This document shows, piece after piece, positions 1 to 5,411 of a stretch of 10,404 bases of DNA. Numbering within the stretch: position 1 is the first letter of the stretch; each line of letters starts with the position of its first letter. The DNA lies in NCBI GenBank assembly GCA_946410505.1, contig CAMKAP010000054.1, positions 1-10,404 of the forward strand, in the 5' to 3' direction. The notes under the pieces were generated by a model. It made no database searches. It was not told the DNA's origin and worked only from the letters and a program-made list of their open reading frames with translations. Source of the stretch: an uncultured Clostridia bacterium. Lineage in GTDB: Bacteria; Bacillota_A; Clostridia; Oscillospirales; Oscillospiraceae. Made by a program: the position numbers and the translations under genes.

Positions 1-105
1 GCTGACCAGGTTGTAAGGATTCTCGGCGGGCTTTTCCTTTGCGCCGCAGGCGCAGAGACTAATCCCCAACGCCAGCAAAAGGAAAACGCACAAAACTCGT
101 TTCAT
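1..105 (-). CDS. N-terminus of a lipoprotein (partial, runs off left edge)
   Basis: Only the first 35 codons are in the window. They encode a classical lipoprotein signal peptide: a short basic start (MKR), a hydrophobic core of about 14 residues, and a lipobox LCAC with the lipidated cysteine at residue 20, followed by GAKEKPAENP. The mature protein should therefore be anchored to the outer face of the membrane. The ATG at 105 is preceded by GGAGG with a 7-base spacer, which supports this start. It begins 24 bases after the stop of the membrane regulator at 130, so it is probably the third gene of the sigma-factor operon and may be a target or sensor partner of that system. Function cannot be named because the mature domain is outside the window. 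Confidence 0.8.
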   Translation of the reverse strand, partial: MKRVLCVFLLLALGISLCACGAKEKPAENPYNLVS

Positions 106-129
106 TCAGTATCCTCCGTTTGAGTAGAC

Positions 130-1059
130 TCAGCCATAGGCGAGACTCCAAATAGACCAATTCTGTCCGCTGCGGTCAAGGCTGTAGACGAAGTCCGTTT
201 CGCGCAGCTCTATGTGCTCTGCTATGGCTTCCAGTGTGGGGAAATCGAGCACCTCGTCCGCCCCCGCAATGGAGAGCAACACTTGCCGCTTCGTATCAAA
301 GCGAAAGAGGAACAGGTTCCTTTCTGTCTCACCATTTTTCATCGGAACCTCGATCAGCGTCTCCAGGATTTGGACGTCGCCCTGTGTCTCCTCTTTGATT
401 ACCGTCGCTTTCCCCTCCGGCCAGCCGAGGATCAGGTCAATGCCGTGCAGACGCGGCCCGTCCTGAACATCGATGCGCATCGCTGGGCGAAGGAGACCCG
501 TATCGCTTGAAAAGGTGAGGGAGTAGTACCACTCTTCGCTCTCCGCCTCTGTCATGCCCGCGTCGCGCAGGCATTGCTCCAGCGGCCTTTGCAGCTCCTC
601 CGGTCGGCCCCCTCCAGGCTGGTAGGTTACAAAGAGCTCCTTGAGCGTGGTGCCGCCGCAGCTCCAGGCGGGGTCAACAGGTGCACCCTCCGTCATACGG
701 AAGCCATAGACATGCCCCGTCTCCTCCGTGTCGAAATGCAGCGCCATGGCACAGGTGCCAAAATTCAGATCCATGTGCAGGCCTTCGTTAAGCGTACCCT
801 CGTCTCCGTCAAAGAAATAGACCTTCTCGTCCTCCTGGTGCAGCTCCCGGTGGGCCATGGTCGCCCGATAGACTGCATAACCGCAGGCTGCCAGCAAAAG
901 GGCAAGAATCGCTGCAATCAGAGCCGTAACCCAAACCTTACGGGGACTCCGGCGCTTCTGATGTGCATAATCAGAGAGGTCAAGGAAATCTTTGGTCAGC
1001 ATCAGCTGCTCTTCATGGATACCGTCCATGGCATCCAGCAGGAACCATCCGTCTACCAT
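130..1059 (-). CDS. Single-pass membrane protein, putative anti-sigma factor partner of the ECF sigma factor
   Basis: This 309-residue protein has a cytoplasmic N-terminus of about 41 residues, one transmembrane helix at about 42-65 (after the basic stretch QKRRSPRK), and a large extracytoplasmic domain of about 240 residues. The N-terminal box (LLDAMDGIHEEQL) resembles the short 'A-G-I-D-E' box that I know from clostridial putative anti-sigma proteins encoded beside ECF sigma genes. No HxxxCxxC zinc anti-sigma motif is visible. Its ATG overlaps the last 7 bases of the sigma gene, so translation is probably coupled; a GGAGGAAGG site also lies just upstream. Inference: it holds the sigma factor at the membrane and releases it on an external signal. 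The cysteine at residue 59 lies inside the membrane helix and is unlikely to be a lipobox, because the basic N-terminal region is too long. The role is inferred mainly from context and topology. Confidence 0.75.
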   Translation of the reverse strand: MVDGWFLLDAMDGIHEEQLMLTKDFLDLSDYAHQKRRSPRKVWVTALIAAILALLLAACGYAVYRATMAHRELHQEDEKVYFFDGDEGTLNEGLHMDLNFGTCAMALHFDTEETGHVYGFRMTEGAPVDPAWSCGGTTLKELFVTYQPGGGRPEELQRPLEQCLRDAGMTEAESEEWYYSLTFSSDTGLLRPAMRIDVQDGPRLHGIDLILGWPEGKATVIKEETQGDVQILETLIEVPMKNGETERNLFLFRFDTKRQVLLSIAGADEVLDFPTLEAIAEHIELRETDFVYSLDRSGQNWSIWSLAYG

Positions 1060-1610
1060 AGTCCTTCCTCCTTCAGCCTGTCCCGCAGCTGATTTCTCAG
1101 TCGGAACAGGATGCTCTTCGTTTTGCTTTCACTGTAAGACAGCCTTTTAGCAATTTCCTTCACTGGCGTCATGTACCAGTAGCGTGCGACAAATATCTTC
1201 TGGTCGGTCTCCGGTAAAGAGGCGACGAAAGAGCCCACGGCCTGCTGGAACTCCTTGATTTCATAGCTGCGCGCCACGTCCAGATCTGAGGGAATGCTGT
1301 CATTCAGCTCGTCCAAAGCAAGAGGCAACTCTCCGCCTCCGCGCTTCACCCGGTTTTTGGAACGGAACAGGCTGATAGCCAGATTCCGGGTGATGCGGCC
1401 CAAAAAGGTCGCCAGGACACTGGGCCTGTTCGTGGGCATGGCGTTCCAGGCACGAAACCAGGTGTCATTCACACACTCCTCCGCGTCCTCGTTGTCGTTG
1501 CATATTTGATAGGCAATGGTGTGGCAATACCTCCCATACTTTTTATCCGTTTCCGATATGGCCAGATCGGAACGCTGCCAGTACAGATCAACAATCGCTG
1601 CGTCTTCCAT
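1053..1610 (-). CDS. ECF-type (sigma-70 family) RNA polymerase sigma factor
   Basis: At 185 residues this has the usual length of an ECF sigma factor, which directs RNA polymerase to a small set of stress or envelope promoters. Region 2 spans about residues 20-88, with the conserved stretch DAEECVNDTWFRAWNAMP at 42-59 and a downstream ITRNLAISLFRSKNR segment at 73-87. Region 4 spans about 118-180, with SLPETDQKIFVARYW followed by the helix-turn-helix TPVKEIAKRLSYSESKTKSIL. The two are joined by a variable acidic linker, as expected. The ATG at 1610 has a GGAG site about 8 bases upstream. It overlaps the membrane regulator by 7 bases (shared ATGGTAG), the common layout of a sigma/anti-sigma pair. 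The regulon cannot be told from this window. Family assignment is secure; the exact ECF subgroup is not. Confidence 0.93.
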   Translation of the reverse strand: MEDAAIVDLYWQRSDLAISETDKKYGRYCHTIAYQICNDNEDAEECVNDTWFRAWNAMPTNRPSVLATFLGRITRNLAISLFRSKNRVKRGGGELPLALDELNDSIPSDLDVARSYEIKEFQQAVGSFVASLPETDQKIFVARYWYMTPVKEIAKRLSYSESKTKSILFRLRNQLRDRLKEEGLW

Positions 1611-1699
1611 ACGGGTTCTCCTTTTGTCTAAGAGCTCTCAATTATAAACACGCCAACTTGTAGTGATTGGTTGATAAATAATCGAAAAAATCTGAAGAG

Positions 1700-1727
1700 A
1701 TTATAGCATTGAAATCATGAAAAGCAA
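1700..1727 (-). promoter_or_regulatory. Candidate promoter of the sigma-factor operon
   Basis: On the minus strand, TATAAT lies at 1705-1700, preceded by TGC (extended -10), with TTGCTT at 1727-1722 after a 16-base spacer. It lies 90 bases upstream of the sigma start and just beyond the terminator of the preceding gene. A second TATAAT at 1646-1641 has no matching -35. The -35 match is only partial, so a housekeeping promoter is plausible but unproven. Confidence 0.45.
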
Positions 1728-1742
1728 AACACTGCAGAATAA

Positions 1743-1780
1743 CATAGAAGCGGGAGCGACAAATCGCTCCCGCTTCTATG
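1743..1780 (-). terminator. Strong hairpin terminator between the lipoprotein gene and the sigma operon
   Basis: A perfect 17-bp inverted repeat (1743-1759 with 1764-1780) closes a 4-base loop. It begins 15 bases beyond the lipoprotein stop codon at 1795. The U-tract is weak on both sides: TTATTCTG on the minus strand and GCTTTTCTC on the plus strand. It is best read as the end of the minus-strand transcription unit, possibly also working in the other direction. Confidence 0.75.
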
Positions 1781-1794
1781 GCTTTTCTCATATC

Positions 1795-2343
1795 TCAATC
1801 AATAACAAACTGGGAGATACGGATTTCCGTTGCCCAAAGCTCTTCCGCATCGGGATCTTCCAGAATGATGTCAAACATGTAGTTGATGTCTCCACCGTAC
1901 TTTTGCAGATCGCCCAGGGAGGCTGCATAGATCTCATAGGTGTCGCCCCGGAGTACAGCAGTTTTTACAGCTGTATTCTCGTTATAATGGATCACAACTT
2001 GCCCAAGAACTGGCTCGGAGCCATGAAAGGCCATGGCGTCCTTGCCGAGCACAAATGAGGTATCTGTCACTTCAGAGGCTATCCCAAAATAGGACACATT
2101 TGCATAATAGTGTTCATTCAAACCGCTTCCGCTTTCAAGCAGCGTCCCGGGGGCAGGTGCAGCGCTTTCTGGGTTTGTATTCTCTGCCTGCTGTGCTTCT
2201 TCTGTTCCTACAATCTCCGAGTCCGACACCGTGACTTGGGCTTCTGAGTCTTTCTGTCCTCCGCAGCCCGAAAGTAAAAGAGAGCAAATCAAGATTAAGG
2301 CAATAATACCGCCGGGAACTTTCTTCCATGTGTTTTTCATCAT
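1795..2343 (-). CDS. Small lipoprotein of unknown function
   Basis: This 182-residue protein starts with a lipoprotein signal peptide: MMKNTWKK, a hydrophobic core, and lipobox LSGC with the lipidated cysteine at residue 27. A linker rich in Glu, Ser, Ala and Pro (about 30-68) leads to a globular domain of about 115 residues that I do not recognise; it contains the stretches YFGIASEVTDTSFVLG and YMFDIILEDPDAEELWATEI. It should sit on the outer face of the membrane. The AAAGGAG site about 10 bases before the first ATG supports 2343; the second ATG at 2340 is an equal alternative. It begins 18 bases after the stop of the solute-binding protein remnant, so the two were probably one operon, and it may once have worked with that importer. 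Its own reading frame looks intact. Confidence 0.8.
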   Translation of the reverse strand: MMKNTWKKVPGGIIALILICSLLLSGCGGQKDSEAQVTVSDSEIVGTEEAQQAENTNPESAAPAPGTLLESGSGLNEHYYANVSYFGIASEVTDTSFVLGKDAMAFHGSEPVLGQVVIHYNENTAVKTAVLRGDTYEIYAASLGDLQKYGGDINYMFDIILEDPDAEELWATEIRISQFVID

Positions 2344-2361
2344 CGCGTATGTTCTCCTTTT

Positions 2362-3264
2362 CTATTTATGTTCGCTCACATAGATTGTGGCTTTTTGCTG
2401 AATGAGAGCAGCGACCTCCTGAGCGCTTTTATTTCCGTAGAAATATTCCTGTACACAGTCAAGAATTATCTCCGTCAGTCCAGCATCCCCGTTTCTGCAA
2501 TACAGGGCAGAACCAAGGACTTCTCTCGCAAGGGTCAAATCCTGCTCCGTAATGTCTCCGTTATACATTCCACCGCTCCAAATGGTGTTTCCCTTACTTG
2601 CGGCAGCTGCGATCTTTTCAAAGGAGCTTCTGAGATATGGGAAGAACCAGCCGCTTTCCTGCAGGGTCGGTTCCAGGAAGCTGCGGGCAAAAGCCCATGC
2701 GCCGTCTATGTGTTCACAAGCCGTTGTAATGCCGATCTTGTTTGCTGGGATCAGAATGTGCATCACGTCTCCGCTCTCGTTGGGAAAACCAATCGGGTTT
2801 GCGTTCCGCCCCAAGCTATAGTTGTACTCTGCGACAAATATCACCGAGGTCAGCGGCGCATACCTGCAATTCGCCTGGCTGTCCGGGGACACAAGTTGGG
2901 CGCTCGCCTCGCTTTCCAACATACTCTTGCACAGCTCTAACAGTCGTACAAAATCCTCGCTGTCAAAGCGGCATTCGCCGGTCTCCCAGTTTACAAACTG
3001 AGAATCGGCGGCAAGCAGCATTTCCAAGAACTGCATGGGATCAAGGCCGGAAACTATAATATCCCCGTTGTTTTTGAGAGCAGCGTATTCTTCTACTGTC
3101 CAGCCCCGCTTTGTCCCAACCGCATTTTCATCCGCAAACATGGTCAGGATCTGCACGCTGCTGGTGAGAAAAGGCAGCTTTCCGTGGATGCTCAGCGCCG
3201 TAAAGACATTGTCGTAATAGTCTTCCATGTGAATGGCAGGGTCGTTATTAAGATAGGGGTATGC
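2362..3264 (-). pseudogene. Extracellular solute-binding protein (family 1, ABC sugar importer), N-terminally truncated
   Basis: The frame encodes about the last 300 residues of a periplasmic-type binding protein that delivers sugars or oligosaccharides to an ABC importer. Typical family 1 features are present in order: a DPAIHMEDYYDNV segment, GTKRGWTVEEY, FVNWETGECRFDSEDFVRLLELC, ANPIGFPNESGD, and the C-terminal FFYGNKSAQEVAALIQQKATIYVSE-like helix. Whole family members usually have about 400-450 residues with a lipoprotein signal peptide; here both the signal and the N-terminal lobe are missing. The homologous frame runs back to 3264 and is closed by a stop at 3265-3267 with no usable start. 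The first ATG (3228) has no Shine-Dalgarno site. Without export the product could not work as a binding protein, so I call it a pseudogene. A cytoplasmic 288-residue product from 3228 cannot be excluded. Confidence 0.75.
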
Positions 3265-3351
3265 TTATGATTTCGTCATTGTTTTGACTCGCCAATGTTG
3301 ACACCTCACTGTTCCTGCCAGACTATTATCCCATGCGATGGAGTTTCTTCC

Positions 3352-4707
3352 TCATAATAGTATTCTCATATCATTAGAAGCTTCCGCTACCCCAAAGAAC
3401 ATTACATCATAGATCGGCAGATAGGTAATCTTCCCATTCGTCGTAATCTCGCGGGTATTGGACAGCACAAACGCCTTTTTTACGTGATAGTCCTCGTTCT
3501 TAACGAAAGCATTCAGGGCGCTGTGGACGGTGTAGTCCTTGCCGGACTTGACCTCGATGGGAACAGCGGACAGGCTGTCATAATCGTCGATCAGAAAATC
3601 GACCTCGCCTTTGTTGCGATTATCGTAATAAAACAGCTTGCAGCCGTGGGCTATGAGCTCGCTGGCAACTACGCACTCATAAACTGAGCCCAGGTTGATG
3701 CTCCGTTCGTCATCCAGGATCGCGCGGATATTGCTGCCATACAGGATGGAGGTCAAAATACCGACGTCATTCAAATAGAGCTTCAAGAGATTCTTGCCGG
3801 AGGACTCGATCAGAGGGAACACCGGCGTGGAGATTGCCTGCACGTTCAGTGCAATGCCCGCACTGATGAGATATTCAAATTCGTCCTCATAATCGGCAAA
3901 GGTCTTGCCACGGATACCCTCGATCCGCTGTGCCACCACGCGCTTCTTTTTGTTCTCCAGATTGGAAGGGATCTGATCGTAAATGCGCCGGATCTTCAGC
4001 TTGCGCTCGGCATCATACTTGGAAGCATCAGCGGCGTAATAGTCATGGATCTCTCGCTGGATCTCCCGCACCGCCTGAATGTTTTTCGTATCCAGGAACG
4101 CATTGACAGCGGCCGGCAGCCCACCGACCAACAGATACCGCTTGAAGAATTCCATCATTTTTTCATGCATGGCTTCGTCCAGCGATTCACGGACCTCAAA
4201 CTTCTTCCGCAGCACATTGACCGCAAATTCATTCATGCCGTTGGCATAGAGGAACTCTTCAAAGTCCAGCGGGAACATGCGGATTTTGCGAATGCTGCCC
4301 ATGGGGATCGAAGTCGTCTGCGCGAGCGTTACACCAAGAAGCGAACCGCTGGCGATGTAAGTAAAGCGATTATCGTCCCGAAGGAATTTCAGCATGGTAA
4401 GAAGGTGAGGATAGGCCTGGATCTCGTCAAGGAAGATCAGCGTGTTCTCTTTCTCCTTCATTTTATCTCCGGCGATCACACTGATCCGGAGATAAAAATC
4501 ATCCACGGTAGTGGCGTTGGCAAAGAGCTTGTTGCCAACGGAGTCCTCCAGCATGTTGATTTCAATAAAATTGGCGAACAGCTTCTTCCCTACATAACGA
4601 ATAATGTAGGTCTTTCCGACCTGACGAGCGCCGTCAACGAGCAGAATACGCTCCGAGTTAGACTTCAGGTGCTGTTCGATTACGTCAGAAATCTTTCGTT
4701 TCAGCAT
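3352..4707 (-). CDS. AAA ATPase with C-terminal DUF4143 domain
   Basis: The 451-residue protein has the layout of the AAA_14/DUF4143 family, common in bacterial and archaeal accessory regions and of unsettled function. The start MLKRKI is typical. Walker A (GARQVGKT) is at residues 26-33, Walker B (LIFLDEIQ) at 90-97, and the sensor-like ASGS at 119-122. The C-terminal part carries GEVDFLI (367-373) and PIEVKSGK (383-390), a PD-(D/E)xK nuclease-like pattern usual in DUF4143; whether it cuts DNA is not known. I chose the ATG at 4707 rather than the longer frame from 4764, because GGGAGAG lies 7 bases upstream and the longer version would start inside the promoter at 4741-4769. It is transcribed alone, next to a candidate integration site, so it may be island cargo. 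It seems intact. Confidence 0.88.
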   Translation of the reverse strand: MLKRKISDVIEQHLKSNSERILLVDGARQVGKTYIIRYVGKKLFANFIEINMLEDSVGNKLFANATTVDDFYLRISVIAGDKMKEKENTLIFLDEIQAYPHLLTMLKFLRDDNRFTYIASGSLLGVTLAQTTSIPMGSIRKIRMFPLDFEEFLYANGMNEFAVNVLRKKFEVRESLDEAMHEKMMEFFKRYLLVGGLPAAVNAFLDTKNIQAVREIQREIHDYYAADASKYDAERKLKIRRIYDQIPSNLENKKKRVVAQRIEGIRGKTFADYEDEFEYLISAGIALNVQAISTPVFPLIESSGKNLLKLYLNDVGILTSILYGSNIRAILDDERSINLGSVYECVVASELIAHGCKLFYYDNRNKGEVDFLIDDYDSLSAVPIEVKSGKDYTVHSALNAFVKNEDYHVKKAFVLSNTREITTNGKITYLPIYDVMFFGVAEASNDMRILL

Positions 4708-4714
4708 GGCAAAT

Positions 4715-4721
4715 CTCTCCC
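4715..4721 (-). promoter_or_regulatory. Ribosome binding site deciding the AAA ATPase start
   Basis: GGGAGAG on the minus strand ends 7 bases before the ATG at 4707. The in-frame ATG at 4764 has no such site. Confidence 0.7.
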
Positions 4722-4740
4722 ATAAAAACATTTCAAAGTC

Positions 4741-4769
4741 AGTATAACCGATTTCTGTTGACATTTCAA
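4741..4769 (-). promoter_or_regulatory. Sigma-A-type promoter of the AAA ATPase gene
   Basis: On the minus strand, TTGAAA (4769-4764) and TATACT (4746-4741) are separated by exactly 17 bases. That is five of six matches to each housekeeping consensus. The predicted transcription start, near 4734, leaves a leader of about 27 bases containing the ribosome binding site at 4715-4721. The gene therefore appears to be expressed on its own. Confidence 0.75.
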
Positions 4770-4849
4770 TAGTTTGCGGCCAAAACTTAGTGACTTTTCA
4801 AACTCAAGCAAAGAATAAGTGTTCATGTGTTGCCCGATCGACACGAGTT

Positions 4850-4894
4850 AAGAAAAAACACGGGTCTGAAATCCTTATGTGGACTTCAGACCCG
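4850..4894 (-). terminator. Minus-strand intrinsic terminator (left of a tandem pair)
   Basis: The arms 4861-4874 and 4881-4894 form a 14-bp stem with a 6-base loop. The single non-Watson-Crick position is a G-U pair in minus-strand RNA but an A-C mismatch in plus-strand RNA. The stem is followed on the minus strand by TGTTTTTTC (4860-4852). Orientation is therefore clear, yet no gene on that strand lies immediately upstream of it. Confidence 0.75.
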
Positions 4895-4957
4895 CTTCAT
4901 CTTCCAGCCCCCTTCTTCTGCTCTATAACCGAAAGATCTTTAAATGCCTTTCTACGC

Positions 4958-5003
4958 AAAAAGGCGCCCGGAAAGCCGCAGGTATAAATGGCTTCCGGGC
5001 ACC
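4958..5003 (-). terminator. Minus-strand intrinsic terminator (right of a tandem pair)
   Basis: The arms 4963-4977 and 4990-5003 pair over 14 bp with one bulged base and a 12-base loop. The stem is followed on the minus strand by TTTTT (4962-4958). The plus-strand reading has no T-run after the stem. It lies 63 bases before the other minus-strand terminator. Confidence 0.7.
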
Positions 5004-5201
5004 TGATTCATGAGAGTGGCGCGTCGATTCACTGCGCTGTCTGTAATAAAAAAGCAATGATCTTTTTGACCACTTTTCTGACCCTTTACACGCAGAAATC
5101 AACAAAACCACACGAACTGACAAGTACGAGTTATCACTGGTTTTTGTATGATTTCGTATGTTTTATCACAGAAAAAGTTCCAATGAATTGAATTGGCGGA
5201 A

Positions 5202-5224
5202 TTCGAGTCTTGTATCGTCCACCA
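5202..5224 (+). tRNA. Isolated 3' end of a tRNA gene (candidate att site, not a functional tRNA)
   Basis: The stretch holds, in exact tRNA spacing, a T-loop TTCGAGT (5202-5208, matching TTCRANY), a 5-base 3' T-stem strand CTTGT (5209-5213), a 7-base 3' acceptor strand ATCGTCC (5214-5220), discriminator A (5221) and encoded CCA (5222-5224). The bases before 5202 (GCGGA) cannot pair with CTTGT, and no GGACGAT acceptor partner, D-arm or anticodon arm is found upstream. The tRNA is thus cut precisely at the T-loop. A transcription terminator follows three bases later, as is usual after tRNA genes. This is what the distal attachment site of a tRNA-integrated element looks like: element to the left, chromosome to the right. 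The amino acid identity cannot be read. Confidence 0.65.
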
Positions 5225-5226
5225 TT

Positions 5227-5261
5227 GAAACCTGAACGAAAAGTTCAGGTTTCTTTTTTTT
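5227..5261 (+). terminator. Strong plus-strand intrinsic terminator behind the tRNA 3' end
   Basis: A perfect 11-bp stem (5227-5237 with 5243-5253) closes a GAAAA loop and is followed by eight T residues (5254-5261). Orientation is plus. The only thing it can terminate is the displaced tRNA 3' end at 5202-5224, so it is probably the original tRNA terminator. It also insulates the next gene from upstream transcription. Confidence 0.88.
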
Positions 5262-5358
5262 CTGCATTTTTCGCCGCTTTTGCATTCAGGAAGTTCAAAG
5301 GAGAATTGCAGAAATTAGAAAAATAACCATTATCGAGTTTTTTCTTCTCTTCATTTAA

Positions 5359-5373
5359 ATCATATGATATACT
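5359..5373 (+). promoter_or_regulatory. Extended -10 promoter with overlapping palindrome, upstream of the Fe-S fusion gene
   Basis: TGATATACT (5365-5373) is an extended -10 element with no good -35 at the right distance; a TTGACA at 5378-5383 lies downstream and has no matching -10. A perfect 10-bp palindrome ATCATATGAT (5359-5368) overlaps the -10. It would be a suitable site for a dimeric repressor, possibly the winged-helix protein encoded just downstream. Predicted leader length is about 32 bases. Confidence 0.45.
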
Positions 5374-5398
5374 CTCCTTGACAAGATCAGGATTAAAT

Positions 5399-5404
5399 GA
5401 GGGG
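5399..5404 (+). promoter_or_regulatory. Ribosome binding site deciding the Fe-S fusion start
   Basis: GAGGGG ends 7 bases before the ATG at 5412. It would lie inside the coding sequence if the earlier in-frame ATG at 5397 were used, and that ATG has no site of its own. Confidence 0.65.
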
Positions 5405-5411
5405 ATACTAT

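Larger units (their letters stand above)
4770..5201. other. AT-rich non-coding stretch with terminators and short repeats; probable end of an integrated element
   Basis: No convincing gene was found in this 430-base stretch on either strand; the short frames have no ribosome binding site or recognisable motif. It contains the two minus-strand terminators (4850-5003) and short repeats nearer the right end. These are a GACC repeat with preceding T-run (5063-5071 and 5074-5083), TTATCAC twice (5131-5137 and 5163-5169, 32 bases apart), and GTATG twice (5146-5150 and 5156-5160, 10 bases apart). The helical phasing of the last two pairs and their position beside the tRNA fragment suggest integrase or accessory-protein binding sites, but this is inference. 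Confidence 0.4.

Noticed and set aside
880..935. Possible lipobox (LLAAC) in the sigma-factor partner
   Set aside because: The cysteine lies at residue 59 within a transmembrane segment preceded by more than 40 residues, too far in for a lipoprotein signal peptide.
2368..2940. Plus-strand open frame of 190 codons opposite the solute-binding protein remnant
   Set aside because: The minus strand carries family-specific sequence across this whole stretch; the plus-strand translation has no recognisable features.
4923..5123. Short minus-strand frame (66 codons) in the intergenic stretch
   Set aside because: It has no ATG start and no ribosome binding site, runs through the terminator hairpin at 4963-5003, and resembles nothing I recognise.
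5297..5324. AAAGGAG followed by a six-codon TTG-initiated frame, a possible leader peptide
   Set aside because: Too short to distinguish from chance; it lies upstream of the predicted promoter and no attenuator structure follows.
5378..5383. Perfect TTGACA upstream of the Fe-S fusion gene
   Set aside because: At a 16-18 base spacing there is no -10-like hexamer, and the start would fall at or inside the coding region. The extended -10 at 5365-5373 fits better.
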